Positions 33,178 to 41,375 of a stretch of DNA of 64,000 bases are shown here, one piece after another. Position 1 is the first letter of the stretch. Each line of letters begins with the position of its first letter. The notes under the pieces were generated by a model. That model did not search any database. It had not been told where the DNA came from and saw nothing but the letters and a program-made list of their open reading frames with translations. Both the position numbers and the translations under genes were made by a program. The stretch comes from JACKIC01 sp964543795 (GTDB lineage Bacteria > Planctomycetota > UBA1135 > UBA2386): assembly GCA_964543795.1 (NCBI GenBank), contig CAZIZN010000025.1, forward strand, positions 1 to 64,000. The letters are read 5' to 3'.

Positions 33178-34566
33178 TCAGTTCGCCAGCGCGGTGGCGA
33201 GCAGCTCGGGGCGGCTCGCACGCACCGCGGCCTGCAGCGCCAGCGAGCGATCGACGGCGACCGCCGCCGCGCAACCGAGCGGCAGGGTCGGACCGTCGAG
33301 GTCCGGCCACGTCGGCTGCGTGCTGCGGCGCTCCAGTTCGCACCGCGCCATGGCCCGCTGCTTCTCGTCGCCGGCGGCCTGCGCCAGGGCGGCGAGGTTG
33401 GCGATCGCCGGCAGGTAGGTCGGCGCGACCCGTGCCGCGCGTTGCCACAACCGCCACGCCGTGGTGCCGCCTTCGCCGCCGCGCAGGCGCAGCGTCGCGA
33501 GGGCGAGCAGGTTCAGCGCGCGGGCATCCTCGGGTGCGGCGCGGTGGGCGGCGAGCGCTGCCGCGGCGACCGCTTCGCTGCTGGCCCAGGTCGCGAGCAT
33601 GGCGACGCCGCGGCCGAGCAGGCGATCGAACGGCGAACTCGCGGGTCGCCCCGGTCCGCGGTGCGTGAGTCGGGCGGCGAGCTGCTGCAGCCGGTTGCCG
33701 AGCCGGTGGTCCTGCACGCGGCGATGGCCGGCGGCGGCGATGCGGCGCAGGCGCCGCGGATCGCCGAGCAGGCCGGCGACGACCTCCTCGAAGTCGCCGT
33801 CGTCGTAGAGCAGGCACTCTTCGCCCGGCACGAAGAAGTCCGCGACCTCGAGGTTGCCGCGCTCCTGCAGCAGCAGCGCGCCGCAGGCCGGGACCTCGAA
33901 CGTGCGCAGGTTCGCCTCGCCGCGGATGCTGCGGTTCCAGCCGATGCGACAGCCGTTCAGGAACCGGCCGTAGTCCAGGCCGCGCACGTCGCCGCGCACG
34001 CTGGCCACGACGCCGCGTTCGCCGAGCCGCCGCAGCCGGTCGAGCCACGGCGCGCGCTCGCGCTGCACGACCGGGTTCAAGTTGCCGGCGAAGCCGACGT
34101 CGACCGTGCGTTCGCCGGCATCGGCGAAGACACGGTGGAACGGCCGCTTGTGGGCGTACTGGCACCAGTGGCGCACGTCCGCGAAACTCAGCGCCGCGAA
34201 CAGGTCCTGACCGGCGCGATCGCAGAGCAGCACGTCGAAGAACGGCCACAGGCCCGCGAGGTAGGGCAACGACAGGTTGTAGTCGGAGACGACGCCGACG
34301 ACCTGCCAGGGACACGTCTCGAGGTCGGCGGGCAACGGCTCCTGGTCGGGCCAGTAGAACAGCAGGACGTCGGGCACGAAGCCGCGCGGCAGTCGGGCCG
34401 CGAGTTCGCGCCAGCTGCCGCGCGACGGGTCGAACTCGACGTCGAACGGGAAGTGCACGCCGTCGACGAGCATGCGCTCGCGCGGGCCGTAGGTGACGAG
34501 CTCGATGCCGTGCATCGCCGCGCGTTCGTCGAAGCACTCGAGCGGGAGGTTGCAGAGGACCTTCAT
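33178..34566 (-). CDS. Glycosyltransferase (CgeB-like) with TPR-like C-terminus
   Basis: 462 residues. The first 300 residues look like a two-lobed GT-B glycosyltransferase of the CgeB/glycosyltransferase-1 type: VDVGFAGNLNP, GCRIGWNRSIRGEANLRTFEVPACGA cut short here as the donor-site segment (around residues 205-230), and FFVPGEECLLYDD. Residues after about 330 are Ala/Leu-rich helical hairpins like TPRs (ARALNLLALATLRL, PAIANLAALAQAAGD). It probably glycosylates a surface polymer or protein; sugar and acceptor are unknown. It follows the next glycosyltransferase by 31 bases in one transcription unit. Confidence 0.72.
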   Translation of the reverse strand: MKVLCNLPLECFDERAAMHGIELVTYGPRERMLVDGVHFPFDVEFDPSRGSWRELAARLPRGFVPDVLLFYWPDQEPLPADLETCPWQVVGVVSDYNLSLPYLAGLWPFFDVLLCDRAGQDLFAALSFADVRHWCQYAHKRPFHRVFADAGERTVDVGFAGNLNPVVQRERAPWLDRLRRLGERGVVASVRGDVRGLDYGRFLNGCRIGWNRSIRGEANLRTFEVPACGALLLQERGNLEVADFFVPGEECLLYDDGDFEEVVAGLLGDPRRLRRIAAAGHRRVQDHRLGNRLQQLAARLTHRGPGRPASSPFDRLLGRGVAMLATWASSEAVAAAALAAHRAAPEDARALNLLALATLRLRGGEGGTTAWRLWQRAARVAPTYLPAIANLAALAQAAGDEKQRAMARCELERRSTQPTWPDLDGPTLPLGCAAAVAVDRSLALQAAVRASRPELLATALAN

Positions 34567-34597
34567 GCGCCGTCCCGTTCGCTGTGCGCGCCGCCGA

Positions 34598-36124
34598 TCA
34601 CGGCGCCGACAGCGCCTGGAGATTCGCGCCGGCGTCGGCGTGCGTCGGCTGCAGCACGAGCGCGCGTTCGAAGTTGTTCCGCGCGCCGCTCAGGTCGCCG
34701 GCCTGGAAGAGCACGACGCCGAGCCGGTTGTAGGCATCCGCGCTGCGGTTGCCGACCGCGAGGGCGGCGCGGAACGCCTGGGCAGCGTCGGCGATCCTGC
34801 CTCGGCGGTGCAGCAGGAGTCCGCGCGCGGTGTGCAGCCGCTCGTCGTCGACGCCGCGCTGCACCAGCGCGTCGTAGTTGGCCAGTGCGCCGTCGGCGTC
34901 GCCGGCCTGCTCCTGGGCCTGGGCGAGGCGGAAGCGCAGGTCCGTGTCCGCGGGGTCGAGGCAGCATGCGGCGAGAAAGCAGCGTGCCGCCGCCGATGCG
35001 CGTCGCTCCTCCAGCAGGCGTTCGCCGGCTTCGACGAGCGGGACGGTCAGGTGGGCGGTCGCGCCCGCAGGCGCCGTCTCGGCCGCGGCGCGGGCGTCGG
35101 CGAGGAACGCCTCGAATGCCCGCTCGAGCGCTTCGCCGTGGCGGTCGCCGTGGTAGCGAGCGGCGAGCGCGATGCCTTCGCGGCGCAGCGTCGCCCGTAC
35201 CTCGGGCAGGCTCGCCGCGAGCACCAGCGCTTCGGCCATCGCCGCGGCATCGCCGGGGGGCACGAACAGCGCGAAGCGGTCGTCGCCCGCACCGTCGCCG
35301 TGGCCGCGGAAGCACGGCACGTCGGTGAGCACGGTCGGCACGCCGCAGGCCATCGCTTCGATGGCGGGCAGGAAGAAGCCTTCGTCGGCGCTCTTGCTGG
35401 TGCCGAGGAACACGTCGAGCGAACGGTAGATGTCGCCCATGGCGTGCGGCGGCACCCGCTGGTGCCACTCGACGGCGAACGGCAGATCGAGTTCGTCGGC
35501 GTGCGGGGCCGTGTTCGTCACCCGCACCAGTTCGATCGGCAGGCCCGCGGCGTGTGCGAGGCGGCACGCGGCGTAGCCGGTGGCGAGGTCCTTCCAGGCG
35601 ACCTGGTAGGGGCCGACGAGACCGACGCGGACCGGCCGCCCCGCGGGCCGCGGTGGTGCCGGGTGGTGCGTGCGGTGGTCGACGGTGTAGACGACCTCGG
35701 TCGGCGCGGCGCCGAAGCGTTCGCGCAGCAGGGCCGAGAGGTGCGGCGAGACGGTGACGTGGCGTACTCCCGGCAGCCGATAGACCGCTTCGATGCGCTG
35801 CCGCAGCGGGGCGTGCTCGGGCATGTCGCCTTCGTAGCCCTGGCAGTAGTGCACGGCGACGCCCTGGCCGTGGGCCGCCGCGGCGGCCCACGGCACCGTG
35901 GTCCAGTAGGTGCCGACGATCACGTCGCTCGGCGGCACGTGTTCGGGGCGGAAGTCCACGACCTTGCGGAACTCGCATTCGACCTGCATCCATCCGGGTG
36001 GCCCGGAGCGGCTGAGCACGGTCACCTGATGGCCGCGGCGATGCAGCCAGTTCGCATCCTCGAGTGCGACCTTGACACCGCCCCAGATCTGGTCGGCCGA
36101 TTCCAGCAACCACGTGATGCGCAT
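34598..36124 (-). CDS. GT4-type glycosyltransferase fused to TPR repeats
   Basis: 508 residues. The ATG at 36122-36124 is preceded by AGGAG at a good distance, which decides the start. Residues 1-340 form a GT-B fold of family 4 type: ITWLLESADQIWGGVKVAL at the front, VGLVGPYQVAWKDLATGY, and the donor-binding EGFFLPAIEAMACGVPTVLT. Residues 370-508 are TPRs (LRFRLAQAQEQAGDADGAL, AYNRLGVVLFQAGDLSGA). Such fusions suggest transfer of sugars to proteins or assembly into a complex. It is first in a two-gene unit with the CgeB-like enzyme. Confidence 0.82.
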   Translation of the reverse strand: MRITWLLESADQIWGGVKVALEDANWLHRRGHQVTVLSRSGPPGWMQVECEFRKVVDFRPEHVPPSDVIVGTYWTTVPWAAAAAHGQGVAVHYCQGYEGDMPEHAPLRQRIEAVYRLPGVRHVTVSPHLSALLRERFGAAPTEVVYTVDHRTHHPAPPRPAGRPVRVGLVGPYQVAWKDLATGYAACRLAHAAGLPIELVRVTNTAPHADELDLPFAVEWHQRVPPHAMGDIYRSLDVFLGTSKSADEGFFLPAIEAMACGVPTVLTDVPCFRGHGDGAGDDRFALFVPPGDAAAMAEALVLAASLPEVRATLRREGIALAARYHGDRHGEALERAFEAFLADARAAAETAPAGATAHLTVPLVEAGERLLEERRASAAARCFLAACCLDPADTDLRFRLAQAQEQAGDADGALANYDALVQRGVDDERLHTARGLLLHRRGRIADAAQAFRAALAVGNRSADAYNRLGVVLFQAGDLSGARNNFERALVLQPTHADAGANLQALSAP

Positions 36125-36239
36125 GCGGACTCCTGTCCGCGACTCATCGGCTCGATGGCATGGGCGAACTTGAGCGGCGGCGCCGTGTCCCGCGCGAGTG
36201 GCAAACGGCGGCGGCCGCCGGCATGATCCCCGCCCCGCT

Positions 36240-37157
36240 GTGAACCCTCTGATCCGCCTCATCCCGCCGTTCTTCGTGAGGTTCTTCGCCCGGCCCTACG
36301 TGGCGGGCGACTCCCTGTCGGCGGCGATGGACGTGGTGCGCAGCTTGCGCAGCCAGCGCGGCATCCTGTCGACGCTCGACCTGCTCGCCGAGGACATCCG
36401 CCGCGACGAGCAGGCGCAGCGCAACCTCGCGACCTACCTGGAGATGGTGGAGGCGGCCGCCGCGCTGCCGGCCGCCGATCGACCGACGCTCTCGCTCAAG
36501 CCGTCGTCCTACACGACCCGGCCGCTGCAGGACGGTGGCGACGCGGTGGGTGCGTTCGAGGCGATGCGGGCGATCGCCGAGCGCGCGAGCGAGCGCGGGG
36601 TCGCGCTGACCGTCGACATGGAGAGCCGGCACTGGACGGACTTCACGCTCGACGCGGTCCGGCGGCTGCACGCGGACGGCCACCGCAATCTCGGCTGCGT
36701 ACTGCAATCCCGCCTGCATCGCACCGAGGCGGACCTCGACAGACTGCCCCCCGGCGTCCGCGTCCGGCTCGTGATCGGCATCTACCGCGAACCTGCGGAC
36801 GTCGCGTTGACCGACAAACCCGCGATGAAGGAGCGCATGCTGGCGCTCGCCGCCAAGCTCTTGCAGCGCAACCACTACGTCGAGTTCGCGACGCACGACG
36901 ACGCCTACGTGCGGCGCTTCGTCGAGCAGGTCGTGCCGCAGGCCGGGGTCGGCTCCGACCGTTTCGAGGTGCAGATGCTCTACGGGGTGCCGCGCGAGCG
37001 GTTCCTCGGCGAACTGCAGCGCCAGGGGGTCACGACGCGGCTCTACGTGCCGTTCGCGCTCGGCTGGGACCTGGCGATCCAGTATCTGCGGCGCCGGCTC
37101 GACGAGTATCCGGCGATGGTCTGGCTCGTGACCAAGAACCTGCTGACCCGGCGCTAG
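36240..37157 (+). CDS. Proline dehydrogenase
   Basis: 305 residues from a GTG at 36240, chosen because it gives a normal monofunctional length and starts at the first conserved helix (NPLIRLIPPFF); an in-frame start at 36198 would add 14 unlikely residues. Motifs of the FAD-containing ProDH barrel are all there: LSLKPSSYTT, DMESRHWTDFTLDAV, CVLQSRLHRTEADL, RLVIGIYREP, ATHDDAYVRRFV, FEVQMLYGVPRERF and RLYVPF. In the family RLVKGAY is usual; here it is RLVIGIY, so the Lys and Ala are changed. It oxidises proline to pyrroline-5-carboxylate. No P5C dehydrogenase gene lies next to it. Confidence 0.87.
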   Translation: MNPLIRLIPPFFVRFFARPYVAGDSLSAAMDVVRSLRSQRGILSTLDLLAEDIRRDEQAQRNLATYLEMVEAAAALPAADRPTLSLKPSSYTTRPLQDGGDAVGAFEAMRAIAERASERGVALTVDMESRHWTDFTLDAVRRLHADGHRNLGCVLQSRLHRTEADLDRLPPGVRVRLVIGIYREPADVALTDKPAMKERMLALAAKLLQRNHYVEFATHDDAYVRRFVEQVVPQAGVGSDRFEVQMLYGVPRERFLGELQRQGVTTRLYVPFALGWDLAIQYLRRRLDEYPAMVWLVTKNLLTRR

Positions 37158-37220
37158 TCCGCGACGGTCCGGCCGGCAGCAATTGCCCCTCGGGCATGGC
37201 GGTCGCCCCCCTCTCTGGGC

Positions 37221-37226
37221 TATACT
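37221..37226 (+). promoter_or_regulatory. -10 box TATACT
   Basis: TATACT ends 11 bases before the ATG of the YjbR-like gene, which would give a very short leader. No clear -35 element. Confidence 0.4.
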
Positions 37227-37237
37227 GCTCGCCCCCT

Positions 37238-37561
37238 ATGGATCCACTTGCCACGATCGTCGAGCGGCTCTGCGCTTGGAAGGATGTCAACCGTGAGAAG
37301 AAGGACGGCAAGGACAGCTTCTTCGTCCGCGGTCAGGTCTTCGCCTATCTCGGCAAGAAGGGCGTCGTCGTCAAGCTGGCTCCGCCGCAAGTGACCGAAG
37401 CGCTCAAGATCATCGGCGCCAAGCGCATGCCCGACGACGGCGACCCGCACAGCCGCGAGTTCGTCGAGATCCCGGTCACGGGTCCGCGCGAGGTCGAGCG
37501 GGCGATGATGTGGCTCCGCCGCGCCTGCCGCCTCGGTCGCACGGCTGCCGGGCCCGTGTAG
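37238..37561 (+). CDS. YjbR/MmcQ-like small protein
   Basis: 107 residues from the ATG at 37238, just after a -10 box. FFVRGQVFAYLGKKGVVVKLAPPQVTEAL is split here into its parts: the strand FVRGQVFAYLG, the strand VVVKLAPP and the helix after it match the YjbR/MmcQ cyclophilin-like fold; the C-terminal EIPVTGPREVERAMMWL helix fits too. These proteins are called DNA-binding but no function is firmly known. Stand-alone gene; convergent with the adenosyltransferase. Confidence 0.6.
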   Translation: MDPLATIVERLCAWKDVNREKKDGKDSFFVRGQVFAYLGKKGVVVKLAPPQVTEALKIIGAKRMPDDGDPHSREFVEIPVTGPREVERAMMWLRRACRLGRTAAGPV

Positions 37562-37580
37562 CGAGCGCCGGCGGCTGCCC

Positions 37581-37626
37581 GGCCCCGGTTCTGGTACTCC
37601 GGTATCGGTACTCCTGTATCGGGGCC
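37581..37626. repeat. Tandem 14-base repeat framed by an inverted repeat
   Basis: GGTACTCCGGTATC (37593-37606) is repeated as GGTACTCCTGTATC. The pair lies between GGCCCCG and CGGGGCC, which can form a long hairpin. It sits between convergent genes and may act as a terminator. Confidence 0.5.
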
Positions 37627-37664
37627 CGCCTGGTGTAGTGGACGGCCTTCCGCAGCTGCGGGAC

Positions 37665-38204
37665 CTAATCCGCTTTGCGGCCCGTCCACGGCACGTCCGG
37701 CACGCCGGCGGCCTTGTTGGCGAGGCGCGCCCAGGTGAACAGCAGGTCGGACAAGCGATTGAGGTAGGTGCCGATCGCCTCGGGGGCGTGTTGGTCGGCC
37801 GGCCCGCGGGCCAGTTCGAAGGCCAGGGTCCAGAACTTGCGTTCGGCGCGGCGCGCCACGGTGCGGGCGACATGGAGCAGCGCCGCGGCCCGGCTGCCGC
37901 CGGGCAGCACGAAGGAGCGCAGCGGCGGCAGGCTGGCCTCCGACTCGTCGATCCAGGTCTCCATGTCGGCCGTCGCGGGTGCGACGCGCGCCAGGCAGGC
38001 GCGTCCGCCTTCGGTGGCGAGGTCGGCGCCGATCTCGAACAGATCGCTCTGCACCGACTCGAGCCGGCTGTCGAGCGCGGCGGGCAACAGCTCGGTGCGC
38101 AGCAGTCCGAGCAGCGAATTCAGTTCGTCGACGGTGCCGTAGGCCTCGATGCGCAGGTGGTCCTTGGGCACGCCGTGGTCGCCGGAACGGGTGTAGATGG
38201 GCAT
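37665..38204 (-). CDS. PduO-type cob(I)alamin adenosyltransferase with shortened ATP loop
   Basis: 179 residues from the ATG at 38202-38204. MPIYTRSGDHG and RIEAYGTVDELNSLLG identify the PduO/MMAB family; later FVLPGGSRAAALLHVARTVARRAE and LNRLSDLLFTWAR hold the conserved Arg and the C-terminal helix. The enzyme transfers adenosyl from ATP to cob(I)alamin to make coenzyme B12. In most members the N-terminal loop reads GDxGxTxLxxGxRxxKDD; here GDHG is followed directly by VPKDH, so about eight residues that touch ATP are missing. It may be a variant loop or a weakened enzyme. A terminator-like hairpin and a possible structured RNA precede it. Confidence 0.82.
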   Translation of the reverse strand: MPIYTRSGDHGVPKDHLRIEAYGTVDELNSLLGLLRTELLPAALDSRLESVQSDLFEIGADLATEGGRACLARVAPATADMETWIDESEASLPPLRSFVLPGGSRAAALLHVARTVARRAERKFWTLAFELARGPADQHAPEAIGTYLNRLSDLLFTWARLANKAAGVPDVPWTGRKAD

Positions 38205-38260
38205 GCCGGATGGGGGAGGTCGCGGTGCCGAACCGGCTCGAGACCTCGGCGGGGAGAAAT

Positions 38261-38290
38261 CCCGGTCGGCGGCCGAGGCCGCCGACCGGG
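38261..38290 (-). terminator. Perfect 13-bp hairpin upstream of the adenosyltransferase
   Basis: Arms 38261-38273 and 38278-38290 pair without mismatch around a four-base loop. On the minus strand the stem is followed by ATTTCTCCCC, a weak U-run. It lies 57 bases before the ATG, so it could attenuate the gene or end a short upstream RNA. Confidence 0.55.
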
Positions 38291-38307
38291 CCTCTGTTCC
38301 ACATCCT

Positions 38308-38458
38308 GGCGGGGTGCTCTTTCGAGCTAGGAGAGGAGATACCCCCGCCGGGGCCGATGGCCGCCTCACCCGCAAGGGCTCGGTGGCCGCCCAGGTTCGG
38401 CCCGAATGAAGAGCAGAGAGCTGTGCGAGATGGTCCCGTCCAGGGGGACGGGGTCTCG
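38308..38458 (-). ncRNA. Candidate structured RNA or leader (unknown class)
   Basis: Three hairpins stand in a row before the terminator-like stem. First, GGCGGGG/CCCCGCC (38343-38349 with 38308-38314) encloses GCTC-GAAA-GAGC, a GNRA tetraloop on the minus strand. Second, GGCCACC/GGCGGCC (38359-38365 with 38382-38388) encloses CCC/GGG with a symmetric internal loop. Third, CCCGTCC/GGACGGG sits inside CGAGA/TCTCG (38426-38458). I see no match to the cobalamin riboswitch or another class I know. Orientation is favoured by the GAAA loop and the downstream stem. The 38205-38578 gap has no gene. Confidence 0.35.
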
Positions 38459-38578
38459 GGGAGTCTAGGTTCGGCTGGGGGCGCAGCAAGGATGCGCCGG
38501 GGCTTTCCGCGCGCCGCGGCGGCGAGGTGCAGGGGTGGTCTCCCGCCTGCGCCCCGGATCGGCAATGATGCGCGGCCC

Positions 38579-40126
38579 ATGTCCGTCCTCGTCCGCGTCG
38601 CGATCCTCTCGGTCGGTCTCCTGGCCTGCTCGTCGGCCGTCCGCGGCCAGGGTCTCGAACTCGACGTCGTGGGCGGCTCGTCGCCGGGAGCGCTGGCCTT
38701 CGATGTCTACCCCGGCAACTACCCGCTCGAACTCATGGCGATCGTGCCGTCGTTCCTGCCGGGGCCCACGCCGCTGTCGTTGTTCGATCCGGCCGATCCA
38801 CGCACGGCCAGCGTCGGCGCCGACCTGCTGGGCAACGCGTGGTTCGGCGCGTGCGGGCTCGATCTGCACCTGCGCCTGGGTCCGTTCCCGTTGGCGGCGG
38901 TGCCGGCCCTGCAGGACCTCGCGATCTACTTCCAGGCGTTCTCGCTGCAGGCCGCACCGACCGTGGTCGACCGGCTCAGCAACCCCAACGCCGTGCGCCT
39001 CGGCAATGCCGGCGCGTTCCGGCAGCGCTTCGCATTCACCGCCGACGACCGTGCGTTCGCCGTCGTCGTGCCGCGTCCCGATCGGCGGTGGCTGATCGTC
39101 GGCGGCGGACGCGGCCAGTTGCTGGCGCAGAATGCGCACGCCACGAGCGAGGTCTTCGACCCGGTCGCCGACGCCTTCTCGCCGGGGCCGACCATGACGA
39201 CGCCGCGTTCGTTGCACACGATGACGCAGCTGTCCGACGGGCGCTGGCTCGTCGCCGGCGGCGTGAACGCGACGAACGACCCGCAGGCGCTCTGCGAGAT
39301 CTACGATCCGGTGCTCGACACCTTCACCGCCGTGGCGCCGATGGCGACGCCGCGCATGGGGCACACGGCGACGCTGCTGCCGAACGGGCGCGTGCTCGTG
39401 ACGGGCGGCCTGCAGGCGATCACGGTCACCCCGACCCAGCTCTCGGCGGTGCGCGACGCGGTCGCCAGCACCGAGATCTACGACCCGGTCGTGGACGCCT
39501 GGACGCCGGGGCCGAACCTGCGCACGCCGCGCGCGGCGCGCGCGGCGCTGACGCGGCCCGACGGCCGGGTGCTGCTGATGGGCGGCATCAGCTGGGACAC
39601 CGTCGTGATCCTCGGTTGGTTGCCCGCCGTGCGTTCGTCGTGCGATCTCTACGACCCGGCGACGAACACGATCGTCGCCGGTCCGTCGATGGCGACGCCG
39701 CGGTCGACGGTCGACCCGATCGACCTCGGCAACGGCCGCTGGCTGCTCGCGGGCGGCATCAGCTCGCTGACGTTGACCAACCTGGGCACGCCGACCGCGA
39801 ACGCGGAGATCTACGACGCGGCGACGAACTCGTGGACGGCGGCGGGCGCGATGGCGACGCCGCGCGGCAACCACCGCGGCTTCGCGCTCGGCAACGGTCA
39901 GTTCCTGCTCGCGGGCGGCGCCAACGGCACGGTGCTCTCGCCCGTGCCGCTGGCGTCGACCGAGATCTTCTCGACGGCCACCAACTCGTTCACCGCCGGT
40001 CCGCCGCTGCAGTCCGCGCGCGCCGGTGCGGCGGCGTTCCGGACGCCGCAAGGCCAGGTGCAGTTGTTCGGTGGTGCCACGACCGGTGGCTCGGTCACGA
40101 ACTCGACCGAGTGGTACTACTTCTGA
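38579..40126 (+). CDS. Secreted kelch-repeat protein
   Basis: 515 residues from the ATG at 38579, with a signal peptide ending AVRGQ|GLE. An N-terminal beta domain (residues about 20-155, with LFDPADPRTASVGADLLG) is followed by at least five kelch-type repeats of about 55 residues: each has a doublet such as RWLVAGGV, RVLVTGGL, RVLLMGGI, RWLLAGGI or QFLLAGGA, followed by an EIYDPxxDxWTPG-like strand and MATPR. This makes a beta-propeller. Kelch propellers bind proteins or, in galactose-oxidase relatives, form enzymes, but no copper-ligand pattern is evident. Extracellular or periplasmic, function unknown. The next gene overlaps its end. Confidence 0.8.
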   Translation: MSVLVRVAILSVGLLACSSAVRGQGLELDVVGGSSPGALAFDVYPGNYPLELMAIVPSFLPGPTPLSLFDPADPRTASVGADLLGNAWFGACGLDLHLRLGPFPLAAVPALQDLAIYFQAFSLQAAPTVVDRLSNPNAVRLGNAGAFRQRFAFTADDRAFAVVVPRPDRRWLIVGGGRGQLLAQNAHATSEVFDPVADAFSPGPTMTTPRSLHTMTQLSDGRWLVAGGVNATNDPQALCEIYDPVLDTFTAVAPMATPRMGHTATLLPNGRVLVTGGLQAITVTPTQLSAVRDAVASTEIYDPVVDAWTPGPNLRTPRAARAALTRPDGRVLLMGGISWDTVVILGWLPAVRSSCDLYDPATNTIVAGPSMATPRSTVDPIDLGNGRWLLAGGISSLTLTNLGTPTANAEIYDAATNSWTAAGAMATPRGNHRGFALGNGQFLLAGGANGTVLSPVPLASTEIFSTATNSFTAGPPLQSARAGAAAFRTPQGQVQLFGGATTGGSVTNSTEWYYF

Positions 40127-40875
40127 ACCGCGAGCACCCATTCCTGCTGCAACTCGGCGGGCGCGTGCGGGCGCTGCGCAAGGCGCGCGGCTGGAGCCGC
40201 CGCGACCTCGCCGAGCGAACGGCCATCAGCGAGCGCTTCCTCGCCGACGTCGAGGCCGGCACCGCGAACCCTTCGGTGCTGCGGCTCCTGACGCTCGCCG
40301 AGGCCTTCGGCATCGACCTGCCCGCACTGCTCGCCGGGCCGGTGGCCGACCGCGCGCGCCACGTCGCGTTGCTCGGCCTGCGCGGTGCCGGCAAGAGCTC
40401 GATCGGGCCGCCGCTCGCGGCGCGGCTCGGCGTGCCGTTCGTCGAGCTCGATGCGTGCATCGAGCAGGCGACGGGGCTGGCGCTCGGCGAGATCTTCCAG
40501 TTGCACGGCGAGGCCTACTTCCGGGCGACGGAGCGCGCGGTGCTGATGCGCCAGCTCGGCGAACCGCCGAGCGTGCTCGCGGTCGGCGGCGGGCTCGTCA
40601 CCGATCCGCAGAGCTTCGCGCTGCTGCGCTCGCGCTGCCGCACGGTCTGGCTGCGCGCCGACCCCGAGGACCACTGGCAGCGGGTTCTCGCGCAAGGCGA
40701 CACGCGGCCGATGGCCGACAACGAACGCGCCTTCCTCGACCTGCGCCGCATCCTCGCGGAGCGTGAGCCCCTCTACCAGCAGGCCGACGTCGTCGTCGAC
40801 ACGTCGCATCGCAGCGTCGAACAGGTCGTCGATCTGGTCGCCGCAGGCCTCGCCGGCTCGAGCGACGCGGCCTGA
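40111..40875 (+). CDS. HTH-XRE / shikimate-kinase-like fusion regulator (BzdR/BoxR type)
   Basis: 254 residues if started at the GTG at 40111, which overlaps the kelch gene by 16 bases; no ATG is available before the HTH and no ribosome site is clear, so the exact start is open. Residues about 15-70 are an XRE helix-turn-helix (LGGRVRALRKARGWSRRDLA, ISERFLADVEAG). From about 75 on there is a shikimate-kinase fold with P-loop GLRGAGKSSIG, VELDACIEQATGL, VLAVGGGLV and RPMADNERAFLDLRRILAER. This arrangement is that of BzdR and BoxR, which repress benzoate-degradation genes and bind benzoyl-CoA in the kinase-like domain. No such pathway is in this window, so its ligand and targets are unknown. 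Confidence 0.78.
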   Translation: MVLLLNREHPFLLQLGGRVRALRKARGWSRRDLAERTAISERFLADVEAGTANPSVLRLLTLAEAFGIDLPALLAGPVADRARHVALLGLRGAGKSSIGPPLAARLGVPFVELDACIEQATGLALGEIFQLHGEAYFRATERAVLMRQLGEPPSVLAVGGGLVTDPQSFALLRSRCRTVWLRADPEDHWQRVLAQGDTRPMADNERAFLDLRRILAEREPLYQQADVVVDTSHRSVEQVVDLVAAGLAGSSDAA

Positions 40876-40907
40876 GTGCCGGCCGCGCCGCTCGCGGTCC
40901 GTGCCGG

Positions 40908-41300
40908 TCAGAGTTCGGGCGGCAGCTCGTCGGGCACGGCGGCGTCGTCGCCGCGCACGAGCACCAGGATGGCCCCGTACGGCACGACCAGGAACGGTTC
41001 GTCCTCGAACGTGATCTCGATCGCCGCCTTGCGGAAGAACAGCGCCGTGTCGCCGATGCGCACCTGCATCGGCAGGAAGCGCGCCTGCCGGTAGCCGTCC
41101 TTCCAGGGTTCCTGTTCGTCGTGCGGCGGCGGCAGCGGCTGGCCGGGTCCCAGCGCGACCACCGAGCCGGCGCGCACCTCCTCCTTCTCGGCGACGCCCG
41201 GCGGCAGGAACAGGCCGACCTTGGTCATGGTCTCGGTCCGGGCCGGCTTGACGAGCACGCGGTCGCCGACGACGAGCAGCTGTTTGTTGCCTCGTTTCAT
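40908..41300 (-). CDS. GroES-like co-chaperonin family protein
   Basis: 130 residues, ATG at 41298-41300. LLVVGDRVLVKPARTETMTKVGLFLPP and KEEVRAGSVVALGPG, quoted here in parts (VGDRVLVKP, GLFLPPG, GSVVALGPG), follow the GroES fold with its mobile loop, and IGDTALFFRKAAIEI and FLVVPYGAILVLV give the last strands. It is longer than GroES (about 97) through an insertion rich in Pro, Glu and Lys (LPPPHDEQEPWKDG) and a negatively charged tail. No groEL is adjacent, so this is probably a divergent paralogue rather than the main co-chaperonin. Divergent from the photolyase. Confidence 0.75.
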   Translation of the reverse strand: MKRGNKQLLVVGDRVLVKPARTETMTKVGLFLPPGVAEKEEVRAGSVVALGPGQPLPPPHDEQEPWKDGYRQARFLPMQVRIGDTALFFRKAAIEITFEDEPFLVVPYGAILVLVRGDDAAVPDELPPEL

Positions 41301-41375
41301 GGCTGGGGTGCGGCAGGATAGGACGCCGTTCGCGGCCGCGCATCCCTCGGCGCGGCCGCGGCGAAGGCCGCCACC

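Noticed and set aside
38205..38578. Cobalamin riboswitch before the adenosyltransferase
   Set aside because: The conserved B12-box and core sequences (AGCCAGGAGACC-like, CCCGCxACTGT-like) are not found on either strand, so only an unclassified structured RNA is reported.
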